The notes: generated by a model not told the origin, from the sequence alone. DNA of 64,000 nt from Cupidesulfovibrio sp000226255 (GCF_003402415.2 NZ_AP036014.1:1612001-1676000); one strand, 5' to 3'; shown: positions 45,972 through 55,205, counted from the stretch's first letter. A program made the numbers and translations.

Positions 45972-46861
45972 CTGTAATGCACCTTGCGCTCGAGAAAGCC
46001 GAATTGGCCGATGGAGGCCAGGGCCAGAAAGCCCAGCAGCACCATGGTAAGCGCCGCGCCGTAGCCGGTATCCCAGTATTTGAAGCTGACTTCGTAGATG
46101 TAGTAGAGCAACAGGGAACTTGCGTTGTTGGGCCCCCCCTGCGTGAGCACGAACAGGTGATCCACCATGCGGAAGGCGTTGATGGTGGCGTTCACCAGCA
46201 CGAACAGGGTGGTGGGCATCAGCAACGGTATGACCACCTTGCGGTAGTAGTAGAAACGCGATGCCCCCTCCAGCATGGCCGCCTCACCCAACGAAGGCGG
46301 TATCTGCTGCAACGCCGCAAGATAGAAGATCATGAAGAAGCCAGCATCCTTCCATACCGCTACGGCGATGACGCACGGCAGGGCCGTGGCTTCGCTGCCC
46401 AGCCAGTTCACTCCGGTGAGACCCAGCGCCCCGCGAATCTGCTCCAGCAGGCCGTATTCCGGCGTGTAGAAGAACAGCCAGATGTTGGCCACCGCGATCA
46501 TGGGCAGCACGGTTGGCACGAAGTAGCACAGCCGCAGCGCCGACTGCCCGGCCAGCCCGGCGTTGACCAGAAAGGCCATGGTCATGGCCAGGCTGATGGA
46601 CAGCGGAATGGTGCCGCAGGCGAAGAGCAGGTTGTTCACCAGCGCCTTGTGGAACACCTCGTCCTCCAGCAGGTACTGGTAGTGCTCCAGCCCCACGAAC
46701 TGCGCGGGCGCGCCGCCCCTGCCATCCAGGAAGAAACTGTGGATGAAGGTATTCACCGCCGGGTAGTGGGTGAACGCCGCGATGAAGGCCATGGCGGGCA
46801 GCAGCAGGAGCCAGGCGTGGATGTTGCGCATGGCGGCGGGGCTGCGGACGGCTGGTGGCAC
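45968..46861 (-). CDS. ugpA: ABC transporter permease, carbohydrate/glycerol-3-phosphate type (UgpA-like)
   Basis: 297 residues from GTG 46861, with GGAGG seven bases upstream. Six membrane segments begin with IHAWLLLLPAMAFIAAF. The EAA loop is SLGEAAMLEGASRFYYYRKVVIPLLMP, and PNNASSLLLYYIYEVSF is typical of the MalF/UgpA family. It forms the channel heterodimer with the downstream permease. A large hairpin lies between it and the binding-protein gene. Confidence 0.87.
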   Translation of the reverse strand: MPPAVRSPAAMRNIHAWLLLLPAMAFIAAFTHYPAVNTFIHSFFLDGRGGAPAQFVGLEHYQYLLEDEVFHKALVNNLLFACGTIPLSISLAMTMAFLVNAGLAGQSALRLCYFVPTVLPMIAVANIWLFFYTPEYGLLEQIRGALGLTGVNWLGSEATALPCVIAVAVWKDAGFFMIFYLAALQQIPPSLGEAAMLEGASRFYYYRKVVIPLLMPTTLFVLVNATINAFRMVDHLFVLTQGGPNNASSLLLYYIYEVSFKYWDTGYGAALTMVLLGFLALASIGQFGFLERKVHYR

Positions 46862-46940
46862 GGATGAACCTCCGGATCAGGCTGTGCACGGCGTGCGGTG
46901 AACGGCCGATGCCGTGCGCTGCCAATGTAGTGCTGGTATC

Positions 46941-46981
46941 CCCCTGCCGGGGCGGAGCGCGCGGCCCCGCCCCGGCAGGGG
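46941..46981 (-). repeat. Intra-operon stem-loop between the binding-protein and permease genes
   Basis: CCCTGCCGGGGCGG pairs with CCGCCCCGGCAGGG over about 14 bases, with no T-run. It lies between the stop of the solute-binding gene and the next permease gene. Such hairpins commonly protect the upstream mRNA so that binding protein exceeds permease; here this is inferred. Confidence 0.7.
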
Positions 46982-47028
46982 TGTTCGGTCAATCATTCGG
47001 ACAGGCAGTCAGTCAGCGGGAGTGCGCC

Positions 47029-48324
47029 CTACTTGCCGTAGCGGCGCAGGATGCGTTCCGCTTCCTTCTGGGCGTCCTTCAGGGCCTCGGCGGGCTTCTT
47101 GGAGCCGGTCACGGCGGCTTGGATGGCGTCGTCCAGGGCCTTGGTCACGCGCTGGTTGTCGTGGGTGGACAGTTCCGGCACGGCGTGGGCCAGTTGGTCG
47201 CGGGCCACGGCCGCCACGGGGAACTTGGCCACGTAGTCCTTCATGGCCGGGGTTTCCCAGGCGTCGGGGCGCACGGCCACGTAGCCGGTGTCTATGCCCC
47301 ACTGGGCGGCGCGGTCCGCGCTGGTCATCCACTGCACGAAGGCGACGGCCGCCTTGCGCTCGGCGGGGCTGGCCTTCTTGAAGATGTAGAAGTTGCCGCC
47401 GCCCGTGGGCGAGCCGGGGCGGGCGCTGGCGGGCAGCATGCCCACGCCGAAGGGGAACTGTGCGTTGTTGCGCACGTTGGTCAGGTTGCCGGTGGTGGTC
47501 CACATGATGGCGGTCTTGCGCTCGAAGAAGTCGCGCGGGGTGGTGGCCCAGTCGATGGTGCCCTTGGGCGAGACCTCGTGCTTGTGGGCCAGATCCACCA
47601 GGAATTGCAGCGCCTCGACGGCCTTGGGGGCGTCGAAGAAGGTCTTGGTGCCTTCGGCGTTCATCAGTTCCACGCCGTTCTGGATGGCCAGGGCCTGGAA
47701 CATCCAGTAGGCGTACCCGGTGGAGGGAATGGCCACGCCCCACTGGGTGACCTTGCCGGAAGCGTCACGCACGGTAAGCTTCTTGCCCATTTCCACCAGC
47801 TCGTTCCAGTTGGCGGGGCCCTTTTCGGGGTCCAGCCCGGCGGCCTTGAAGGCTTCCTTGTTCCAGTACATCACGATGGTGGAGCGCTGGAAGGGAATGC
47901 CCCAGGTCTTGCCGCCGGTCTGGCTGTTGCGCATGAAGCCCGGGAAGAACGCCTTGGTGAAGCCCATTTCCTCGGGCTTCAGGATGTCGTCATAGGCCAC
48001 CACCGCATCTTCGTCGATGAGGGTGTACATGTCGGTGGACAGCAGCACGGCCACGTGCGGCGGCTCGCCCCCGCGCAGGGCGGTAAGGGCCTTGGTCAGG
48101 GTTTCGCGGTAGATGCCCGCGTACACCGGCGTGACCTGGATGTCCGGGTGTTCCTTCATGAACTGCTCGGTCATGCCTTCCACGATCTTGGTGATGGGCC
48201 CGCCCACGGAAACGGGGAAGTAGAAGGTGAGGTTCACCTTTTCCGCCAGCGCGGAGCCCGCCAGCAACGTCAGCGACAGCAGGGCCGCCGCCATCACGGT
48301 GCACGCTTTTCTGAAACCGGTCAT
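47029..48324 (-). CDS. ugpB: Extracellular solute-binding protein family 1 (UgpB-like)
   Basis: A 431-residue periplasmic protein with a Sec signal (CTVMAAALLSLTLLAGSALA, cut near AEK). The mature part shows VNLTFYFPVSVGGPITKIVE, GIPFQRSTIVMYWNKEAFKAAGLDP, NWNELVEMGKKLT and KKASPAERKAAVAFVQWMT. These are characteristic of family 1 sugar/glycerol-3-phosphate binding proteins. It delivers the ligand to the two permeases encoded next. The ligand cannot be set from sequence; UgpB resemblance suggests glycerol-3-phosphate diesters or a sugar. Confidence 0.88.
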   Translation of the reverse strand: MTGFRKACTVMAAALLSLTLLAGSALAEKVNLTFYFPVSVGGPITKIVEGMTEQFMKEHPDIQVTPVYAGIYRETLTKALTALRGGEPPHVAVLLSTDMYTLIDEDAVVAYDDILKPEEMGFTKAFFPGFMRNSQTGGKTWGIPFQRSTIVMYWNKEAFKAAGLDPEKGPANWNELVEMGKKLTVRDASGKVTQWGVAIPSTGYAYWMFQALAIQNGVELMNAEGTKTFFDAPKAVEALQFLVDLAHKHEVSPKGTIDWATTPRDFFERKTAIMWTTTGNLTNVRNNAQFPFGVGMLPASARPGSPTGGGNFYIFKKASPAERKAAVAFVQWMTSADRAAQWGIDTGYVAVRPDAWETPAMKDYVAKFPVAAVARDQLAHAVPELSTHDNQRVTKALDDAIQAAVTGSKKPAEALKDAQKEAERILRRYGK

Positions 48325-48419
48325 GTGTGATGCCTCCTGCGATGTTGCGTTGAATATGGTCGTAAGCCGCCGGAATCACCCATACGGGGCGAATGTGTCC
48401 GTTGTGTCGCGGGGGGGTG

Positions 48420-49472
48420 TCAACGGCAGGTGCCGCGCCGCTCTCCGGTTGCCGCGTCGAAGACGTGAATGTGCTCGTCCGGGCAGTGCAGGTATATTTC
48501 CGCCCCCACGGCGATGGGCGACACGCCGTCCACCACCACGGAAAGCTCTTCGCCGCCCACGCGGCAGCCCAGTACCGAACTGGAGCCCAGATATTCCACG
48601 CTTTCCACCACGGCACGCCAGCCTTCGGGCGCGATGCGCACGTGCTCCGGCCGGATGCCCAGGATGTGGTTTGCGCTGTCCACCACGCTCACCGTGCCGG
48701 AGCGGCTGCCCGCCACGCAGACGCTGCCGCGCGCGTCGTCCAGCCGCACCAGGTTCATGGGCGGCGTGCCGATGAAGCTGCCAGCGAATGTGGTGGCGGG
48801 GCGGGAGTACAGTTCCGACGGGGTGGCGTTCTGCACGATGCGCCCGCCCTGCATCAGGATGATGCGGTCGGCCATGCTCATGGCCTCGGTCTGGTCGTGG
48901 GTGACGTAGACCATGGTCATGCCCAGGGTCTGCTGCAAGGCGCGGATCTCGCGCCGCATCTCGTGGCGCAGCTTGGCGTCGAGGTTGGAGAGCGGCTCGT
49001 CCATCAGGCACACGGCGGCCTCGGCCACCAGGGCGCGGCCCAGGGCCACGCGCTGCTGCTGCCCGCCGGAAAGTTCGCCCGGCTTGCGCAGCAACAGGCC
49101 GCCCAGGCCCAGGATGTCCACGGCGCGGGTGAGGCGCTTTTCGCGCTCGGCCTCGGGCACCTTGCGCACGGTGAGCCCGAACAGGATGTTGTCGCGCACG
49201 GTCAGGTGCGGGAACAGCGCGTAAGACTGGAAGACCATGGCCAACTGGCGCTGGGCCGGGGGCAGGTTGGTGACGTCGCGCTCGCCGATGGTGATGCGCC
49301 CGGACGTTACGGATTCCAGTCCCGCGATGAGCCGCAGGGTGGTGGACTTGCCGCAGCCCGAAGGCCCCAGCAGCACCAGCATGGTGCCCTGTTCCACCTC
49401 GAAGGACACGTCGTCCACGGCGCGGACGTCGCCCCAGTGCCTGCTGACGTTCAGAAGTTGAATGGCGGACAA
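48420..49472 (-). CDS. ugpC: ABC transporter ATPase, MalK/UgpC type
   Basis: A 350-residue protein. Walker A is LGPSGCGKSTTLRLI, the Q-loop AMVFQSYALFPHLTV, the signature ELSGGQQQRVALGRAL, Walker B VCLMDEPLSNLDAKLR and the switch His MVYVTHDQTEAMS. The C-terminal TOBE/OB region (240-350) is of the MalK type. It energises the two permeases; it is the first gene of the operon (order C-B-A-E-HD). Confidence 0.95.
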   Translation of the reverse strand: MSAIQLLNVSRHWGDVRAVDDVSFEVEQGTMLVLLGPSGCGKSTTLRLIAGLESVTSGRITIGERDVTNLPPAQRQLAMVFQSYALFPHLTVRDNILFGLTVRKVPEAEREKRLTRAVDILGLGGLLLRKPGELSGGQQQRVALGRALVAEAAVCLMDEPLSNLDAKLRHEMRREIRALQQTLGMTMVYVTHDQTEAMSMADRIILMQGGRIVQNATPSELYSRPATTFAGSFIGTPPMNLVRLDDARGSVCVAGSRSGTVSVVDSANHILGIRPEHVRIAPEGWRAVVESVEYLGSSSVLGCRVGGEELSVVVDGVSPIAVGAEIYLHCPDEHIHVFDAATGERRGTCR

Positions 49473-49561
49473 TGCGACCCCCTGTCGCTTGGGTTGGGCG
49501 GGTGTGGCGTGAACTGGTATGGCGGGTGTCGAAATAGATGAAGTGTTACACAGAATTACAT

Positions 49562-49583
49562 CAGTGCCCGTGAGAGGGCACTG
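49562..49583 (-). promoter_or_regulatory. Palindrome upstream of the ugp-like operon (possible operator)
   Basis: CAGTGCCC and GGGCACTG form perfect 8-base arms around GTGAGA, 90 bases upstream of the ATPase start. It may be an operator or a leader stem. TTGACG lies near 49620-49625 on the minus strand but a matching -10 was not clear. The remainder of the gap 49473-49853 contains a long hairpin near 49735-49770 and no gene. Confidence 0.45.
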
Positions 49584-49734
49584 CTATGGGCAGGGTATGT
49601 TGCTCATATTTGCAGTTTCACGTCAACATTCCGAAGTTGTATGGTTAATCAGTCATGCAACCCGATATGGTGGCGTTCGCGTGGCAAATTGGTGCCGACG
49701 GATGTGGGTGGACGGAGCCGCACCGTCACTTGAC

Positions 49735-49772
49735 ACGGCAGCCCCCGCTGGTGGCGGGGGCTGCCGTGTAAG
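49735..49772 (-). terminator. Hairpin downstream of fdhE
   Basis: ACACGGCAGCCCCCGC pairs with GCGGGGGCTGCCGTGT over 16 bases. There is no T-run on either strand. It probably marks the end of the fdhE transcript about 80 bases after its stop. Confidence 0.55.
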
Positions 49773-49853
49773 GAGGGCGGAAGGAATGCAAGGGGGGCGG
49801 GTGCGGGATGGCCCGCCGGGGACGTGGAGATTGTGGTGTGCGGCGCGCTGTGG

Positions 49854-50828
49854 TTATCCCGCGCTCCACGGGTGTGGAGCCAGAGGGGAGTACCCGGCCT
49901 GCCGCGCCAGCAGTTCCAGCGGCAGCATGGCCAGCGCCGCAATGGTCGCATCGGGCAGGTTGATGCATTCCGTGGCATCCAGACACAGGATGTACCGTTT
50001 GCAGTCGTCGCAGGTATCGGCCCGTTCGAAGGGGCGTTCCCGCGTTGCCAGCAGGCCCAGCCGTTCCGGTTCCTCGTTGCCGCAGCCGGGGCAGGATACC
50101 CGTTTGTAGCGCCATTCAGTGGCGCAGGCGGCGCAGTGCAGGAAACGCACGCCGCCGTGCCCGGTGATGAATTCACTGTCGTCCCGTTCGCGTTGCAGGC
50201 GCGAAACGTTGGGTGCTCCTCCGCATGTCGGGCACACAGGTCGTGCCCAGGGCATGGCGCGCAGGACGGGCGCAAGGTCGCGGGCTTGGCGTTCGATGAA
50301 CGGGCGCACGGCCTCGCTCGCCACGAAGGATGCCACCTCGGCGGAGACGCCGGAGGGCAGGGTGATGGCGCGTCCTTCGGCGAGGGCGGACAGCGCAGAG
50401 GCGTTGATATCGCCGACGGCAAGAGCCCGCCGCAGGGCTGCCAGTTCCGGCGCAAGGGCGGGGAACGCCTCTTCCATTACCGGCAACAATTGTTCGAGGG
50501 CGGCGGGCAGGTGTTCCGTCACATCCTGAAAGCCGATGCCTGACAGCAGGGGGATGCCCTTGACGGATGCGTCCGGCGTCGGGGTCGGCAAGGGGCCGAC
50601 CCAGCCGGGGGCAGCATCGCGCAGCGTGGCCCGGGCCTCCAGCAGGGGGACGAAGGCGTCCAGCAGCGGGCGCAGGGGGGGCACCTCGCGCACAAGGCGT
50701 GCGGCGTCCTGATGCAGGCGGGTGGGGGCATCCGGCATGGGGCCGTGGGGTGCGGCAGGCGTTTTTTCGTCAGGCACGGGCGTGGCGGTTATCGTTGCAG
50801 CAGGTGTTTCGGGCGTGGCGGCGTGCAT
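49854..50828 (-). CDS. fdhE: Formate dehydrogenase accessory protein FdhE
   Basis: A 324-residue cytoplasmic protein needed for assembly of periplasmic formate dehydrogenase. Four CxxC pairs bind iron: CPTCGGAP, HCAACATEW, SCPGCGNEE and TCDDCKRY. The DATECINLPDATIA ending and the N-terminal helical part fit the family. ATG 50828 follows AAGGGAG. It lies 78 bases after the stop of the Fe-S subunit gene, on the same strand. Confidence 0.95.
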   Translation of the reverse strand: MHAATPETPAATITATPVPDEKTPAAPHGPMPDAPTRLHQDAARLVREVPPLRPLLDAFVPLLEARATLRDAAPGWVGPLPTPTPDASVKGIPLLSGIGFQDVTEHLPAALEQLLPVMEEAFPALAPELAALRRALAVGDINASALSALAEGRAITLPSGVSAEVASFVASEAVRPFIERQARDLAPVLRAMPWARPVCPTCGGAPNVSRLQRERDDSEFITGHGGVRFLHCAACATEWRYKRVSCPGCGNEEPERLGLLATRERPFERADTCDDCKRYILCLDATECINLPDATIAALAMLPLELLARQAGYSPLAPHPWSAG

Positions 50829-50906
50829 GCATGGCTCCCTTGCGAATGCGGTGCGAATGGCCCGTGCGGCAGCCCGCAGTGGGCCGCCGCACGGGGGATG
50901 TCATGG

Positions 50907-51632
50907 TCAGCTGTTGGCGGTGTCGGCTAGCCCCCGCAGCGGGGCGGCCAGCCGGGCCACGAACTGCTTGCGGGTCATCTGGCGGGGTGCGGCATCGGCC
51001 ACGGCGTGGGTGTGGTACTTCTTGGGGTCGTCGGCCACCAGGAAGATCACCGAGACGTCCTTCACGTTCAGCAGTTGCGCCGCCGGGAAGGTCTTCTTCA
51101 CCGCAGCCAGCCGTTCTTCGGCCAGTTGCAGCATGGCCGCGCGATCACCGAAGTTCATGGCCCCCATGGCGCAGCTTTTCACGCACATGGGCAGCATGTT
51201 GGCGCGCACGCGGTCAATGCACATGTCACACTTGACGATGCGCCCGGTGGCCGGGTCCTTGCGGGGGATGTCGTACGGGCAGGCCCCCCGGATGTCGTCG
51301 AAGTTCTCCTTGGCCGTCAGTTCGGTGTAGATGACCGCCCCGGTATCCGCGTCCTGGATGATGGCCTCCGGGTTGGAGGCCACCAGCATGCACGGCGCGT
51401 CCACGCAGTGCCTGCACTGGTCCGGGAAGAAGTACCATTGCACGGCCCCGTTCACCATGTGCTCGCTGAAACGCACCAGCTTGTAGTTGTAGGGATTCAG
51501 GTCCGGCGGGTTCTGGTGGGTGCCGGTCTGTTTGGTGGGTACCGGGGGCAGGTTCTTCCATTCCTTGCAGGCCACCTGACAACCCCGGCAGGCCGTACAC
51601 CGCGTGGTATCTATCAGAAACGCCTTGGGCAT
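50907..51632 (-). CDS. fdhB: Formate dehydrogenase iron-sulfur (beta) subunit
   Basis: 241 residues from ATG 51632 (AAGGAG seven bases upstream). Four ferredoxin-like cysteine motifs are present: CTACRGCQVACKEWKN, CRHCVDAPCMLV, ACPYDIP...KCDMCIDRV and CVKSCAMGAM. These bind four [4Fe-4S] clusters that carry electrons from the catalytic subunit. There is no signal peptide, so it is likely exported as a complex through the Tat signal of the alpha subunit. No cytochrome c gene is next to it, suggesting electron transfer to a diffusible periplasmic cytochrome c3. Confidence 0.95.
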   Translation of the reverse strand: MPKAFLIDTTRCTACRGCQVACKEWKNLPPVPTKQTGTHQNPPDLNPYNYKLVRFSEHMVNGAVQWYFFPDQCRHCVDAPCMLVASNPEAIIQDADTGAVIYTELTAKENFDDIRGACPYDIPRKDPATGRIVKCDMCIDRVRANMLPMCVKSCAMGAMNFGDRAAMLQLAEERLAAVKKTFPAAQLLNVKDVSVIFLVADDPKKYHTHAVADAAPRQMTRKQFVARLAAPLRGLADTANS

Positions 51633-51711
51633 TTCGGTTCTCCTTGGCTTTTGCGCCGTCAACGTCCGGCCGTCTCGGGGCGGTTGTCCCACCCAGCGAC
51701 GGCGGATGCGG

Positions 51712-54700
51712 CTACAGTTCGGTCACCTTGGCGGCCTTGCGCAGGTTGACGAGGCTGGCCTTGTATTCGGGAATGGTGGTGTTGGGGTCGCCCACCGAAG
51801 GGGTGAGGCGGTTCACCGAATCCCCGCACTTGGGCTTGGTCCACCCGAAGCAGAAGGGCATGCCCACGAGGTGCACGGTCTTGCCCTCCACCTTGAAGGG
51901 CCGGATGCGGATGGTGACCATGGCCACCGCCTGCACCACGCCGCGAATGCTTTCCACATCCACAACGTCGCCGTTCTTGATGCCCTTTTCCTTGGCCAGT
52001 TCGTGGCTCATCTCGATGTACTGCTGCGGTTCGGCCTCCAGCAGGGGCGGCGCGTTGCGCGTCTCGGAGCCGGAGCACCAGTGCTCGGTCAGGCTGTAGG
52101 TGGTCAGCACGATGGGGTACTTGGGGTCGCCGTTGGCGGCCAGCCTGTCCATGTCGCTGGTGGCCACCTTCATGCAGGGGTTGCTCATCTGCTTCGAGAA
52201 GGGGTTGACCTTCAGCGGCGTTTCGGCGGGTTCGTAATGCTCGGGGAAGGGACCGTCCTCGCGGCCCGGCCCGTACAGCTGCGAGCGGCCTTCGGTGGTC
52301 ATGATGAAGGGATAGGTGCCCTTTTCCATGGCCATGGGCGGGGCGGCCCCGTCGGGCACGTCGCCCAGCCACTTGCCGTCCTGCCATTCGATGACCACGC
52401 GGTCGGGGTTGTACGGCTTGCCCTGCGGGTTCACCGAGGCGCGGTTGTACAGCACCCGCCGGTTCATGGGCCATGCCCAAGCAAAACCGGGATACATGCC
52501 GATCCTGGCCTGCATGGGGGTCTGGGTCAGGTCGCGCCGCTTGGCCAGGTTGCCTTCGTCGGTATAGCCGCCGCAGTACACCCAGCACAGGCTGACGGTG
52601 GAACCGTCGTCGCGCAGGTTGGCGAAGCCGGGCACCTGCTGGCCCTTCTTGTATTCCTTGTCGCCGATCTTCACGTCGCGGGTGAACCAGCCGTTGCACT
52701 TGCGGGCCACGGCGTCGGCGTCGAAGGTTTCCGGGTAGTCCATGTGCAGCAGGGCTTCCGGCAGCGCGCCGCCCTCCTTGGCGTACAGAGCGCGCACCCG
52801 GCTCATGATGGCCGTGCACATTTCGCCCATGTTGCGACTGTTGCCGTAAGGTTCCACGGCCTTGTAGTGCCACATGTGCCAGCGGCCGCTGTTGGAGATG
52901 GTGCCTTCCTTCTCGGCGCGGTAGGCCGAGGGCAGCAGGAACATCTCGGTCTTCACCTTCTTCGGGTCCACGCCGGGCCTGCGCCAGTTGTCGGTGGTCT
53001 CGTTGTGGAACACGTCGGCCATGACCAGCCAGTCCAGGTTGTCCAGCGCTTTTCGCACCTTGTGGATGTTGGGGAAGCTTTGGGCCGGGTTGTGCCCGAA
53101 GATGAACCCGCCCTTGATGGAGCCCTTGTACATGCGGTCGAAGATGAACAGGTGCGAGCAGTCCATGCCCGCGTCCAGCTTGGGCAGCAACTGGTAGCCG
53201 AATTCGTTTTCCGGCGTGGCGTTGTCGCCATACCAGCCCTTCAGCAGGCTGACCACGTACTTGGGCCGGTTGCCCCACCAGTTGACGCTTTTCGGGTCCT
53301 TGCTGACCGGGGTGCTGGCCTTCAGGTAGTCGGCCAGGGTGGGATAGTTGGCCGTGAACATGTTGTGGTAGCCGGGCAGGTAGCCGTAGAGCAGGGCGTG
53401 GTCCGTGGTGCCCTGCACGTTGGGTTCGCCGCGCAGGGCGTTGATGCCGCCCCCGGCGATGCCGATGTTGCCCAGCAGCAGCTGCACCATGGCCGAAAGG
53501 CGGATGTTCTGCACCCCCACGGTGTGTTGCGTCCAGCCCAGCGCATAGATGACGGTGCCCGCCTTGTCCGGGCGGCCCGTGGCGGTGAAGGCCTCGTACA
53601 CCCGCTTGATGTCCGCCTGCGAAACGCCGGTCACGGACGAGACGCGCTCCATGGTGTAGCGGTCGTAGTGCTTCTTCAGCAGGTTCAGCACGCAGCGGGG
53701 GTGGGCTAGGGTGGGGTCGCGCCTGGGCAGGCCCGCCTCGTCTTTTTCAAAGGCCCAGGCGGCCTTGTCGTACTTGCGGGCCTTGGGGTCGAAGCCGGAG
53801 AACAACCCGTCGGTGAAGGAATACTTTTCGCCCACGATGAACGCGGCGTTGGTGTACTCCATCATGTACTCCTCGAAATACTTCTTGTTTTCGAGGATGT
53901 ACTTCACCATGCCGCCCAGGAAGGCGATGTCCGTGCCCGAACGGATCGGCACGTGGAAGTCGCTGCGGGCCGAGGTGCGCGAAAACTTGGGGTCCACGTG
54001 CATGACCACCGCGCCCTTTTCCTTGGCCTTGATCACCCACTTGAAGGTCATGGGATGGTGTTCGGCGCAGTTGCTGCCCATGATCAGCACGGCATCGGCA
54101 TTCTGGATGTCGTTGTAGTGGTTGGTCATGGCGCCGCGCCCGAACGATTCGGCCAGCGCGGGCACGGTGGAGCTGTGGCACACCCGGGCCTGATGGTCGA
54201 AGTGCACGATGCCGAGGCCGCGAATCATCTGGTGCAGCACGGCGGCTTCCTCGTTGGAAACCTGCGAGGACCCGAGGTGGAAGACGGACTCCAGCCGGTT
54301 CACCACCTGCCCGGCGTCGTTTTTGAGCCGGAAGTCCTTGTCGCGCTGGTCCTTCACCTTGCGGGCGATGCGGTCGAGCATCCATTCCCAGTCCTTTTCC
54401 TCCCACTTGTCGCTGCCGGGGGCGCGGTACAGGGGCCTGGACAGGCGGTTCTCGTTCACATGCAGCGAACGCAGGGCCGCGCCCTTGGCGCACAGCCCGC
54501 CGCCGCTGACGGGGTAGTCCGGGTCGCCTTCAACGTTGATGATCTTGCCGTCCTTGACGTGGACCAGCGTGTTGCATCCGCAGGAACAGAAGGGACAGAT
54601 GGAGATGTACTCCTTGGCCCCCTCGATTTTCATTCCAGCGGCATAGGCCGAAACCGGCCCCAGATCGATCCCGAACCGGCCAAGCGCAAGCCCTGCGACT

Positions 54701-54744
54701 CCGGCGCTGGTCAGTTTCAGGAATCCTCGACGTGACAGTCCCAT
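51712..54744 (-). CDS. fdhA: Formate dehydrogenase catalytic (alpha) subunit, cysteine type
   Basis: 1010 residues from ATG 54744, with AAGGAGG before it. It oxidises formate in the periplasm using a Mo- or W-bis(pterin guanine dinucleotide). A twin-arginine signal (LSRRGFLKLTSAGVAG) starts the protein. Cys50, 53, 57 and 85 bind a [4Fe-4S] cluster. In HQARVCHSSTVPALA the metal ligand at residue 189 is Cys, encoded TGC (54180-54178), where many Desulfovibrio enzymes have selenocysteine (TGA). His190 follows as expected. The frame stays open to 55593 but those residues are not credible. Downstream genes are fdhB and fdhE. Confidence 0.96.
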   Translation of the reverse strand: MGLSRRGFLKLTSAGVAGLALGRFGIDLGPVSAYAAGMKIEGAKEYISICPFCSCGCNTLVHVKDGKIINVEGDPDYPVSGGGLCAKGAALRSLHVNENRLSRPLYRAPGSDKWEEKDWEWMLDRIARKVKDQRDKDFRLKNDAGQVVNRLESVFHLGSSQVSNEEAAVLHQMIRGLGIVHFDHQARVCHSSTVPALAESFGRGAMTNHYNDIQNADAVLIMGSNCAEHHPMTFKWVIKAKEKGAVVMHVDPKFSRTSARSDFHVPIRSGTDIAFLGGMVKYILENKKYFEEYMMEYTNAAFIVGEKYSFTDGLFSGFDPKARKYDKAAWAFEKDEAGLPRRDPTLAHPRCVLNLLKKHYDRYTMERVSSVTGVSQADIKRVYEAFTATGRPDKAGTVIYALGWTQHTVGVQNIRLSAMVQLLLGNIGIAGGGINALRGEPNVQGTTDHALLYGYLPGYHNMFTANYPTLADYLKASTPVSKDPKSVNWWGNRPKYVVSLLKGWYGDNATPENEFGYQLLPKLDAGMDCSHLFIFDRMYKGSIKGGFIFGHNPAQSFPNIHKVRKALDNLDWLVMADVFHNETTDNWRRPGVDPKKVKTEMFLLPSAYRAEKEGTISNSGRWHMWHYKAVEPYGNSRNMGEMCTAIMSRVRALYAKEGGALPEALLHMDYPETFDADAVARKCNGWFTRDVKIGDKEYKKGQQVPGFANLRDDGSTVSLCWVYCGGYTDEGNLAKRRDLTQTPMQARIGMYPGFAWAWPMNRRVLYNRASVNPQGKPYNPDRVVIEWQDGKWLGDVPDGAAPPMAMEKGTYPFIMTTEGRSQLYGPGREDGPFPEHYEPAETPLKVNPFSKQMSNPCMKVATSDMDRLAANGDPKYPIVLTTYSLTEHWCSGSETRNAPPLLEAEPQQYIEMSHELAKEKGIKNGDVVDVESIRGVVQAVAMVTIRIRPFKVEGKTVHLVGMPFCFGWTKPKCGDSVNRLTPSVGDPNTTIPEYKASLVNLRKAAKVTEL

Positions 54745-55041
54745 GGCAGCCTCCTTGATGTGGATGCGCGCCCGATGCGCCCGATGCGATTCGTGCAATT
54801 GGTGCGATCGATACGCGCGATGCGCCCCCGTGGGACATGCCGCTCGGCATGGTCTTGCATCGGGCTGGCCGTCGCGCGACGCTGCGCGCTGCGCAACGCT
54901 CGCGTCTGCCGCGTCTTCAGCGTTGGGGTGCGGCAGGCCGTTTCGTGCGTTTCGGGCAATCCCGTTTGGGGGTGGTGGAGCCATTGGTATGCCGCACAAT
55001 GCGCTGGCGTCAATATTTAAATTCAGAATTTTCAAATAGTT

Positions 55042-55065
55042 ATATGTATTTTTTGCAATACATAT
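55042..55065 (-). promoter_or_regulatory. Palindromic operator candidate upstream of fdhA (ModE-box-like)
   Basis: ATATGTATT and AATACATAT form perfect 9-base arms around TTTTGC, in an AT-rich patch 300 bases upstream of fdhA and just beyond the terminator of the ModE-like gene. Layout and AT-richness recall ModE boxes (TATAT-rich inverted repeats). The rest of the gap 54745-55205 shows no gene. Confidence 0.6.
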
Positions 55066-55114
55066 CCGCAGGGATGGTCTTTTGGAATGGCACGTGTCAA
55101 AGGCTATTGATGCA

Positions 55115-55148
55115 AAAAATGACACGACCCGGAATGGTCCGGGTCGTG
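55115..55148 (-). terminator. Terminator of the ModE-like gene
   Basis: On the minus strand CACGACCCGGA pairs with CCGGGTCGTG and is followed by TCATTTTTT. It starts about 60 bases after the regulator stop. Confidence 0.8.
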
Positions 55149-55205
55149 CGGCCTGGCTATCAGGGCCGTGGCGTGGGGTTCCCGTACCGGGAACCGGAAG
55201 ACGGT

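Noticed and set aside
54960..54990. GG-N10-GC spacing upstream of fdhA on the minus strand
   Set aside because: Only the GG and GC pairs match; the surrounding bases diverge from the sigma-54 consensus, unlike the site at 61875.
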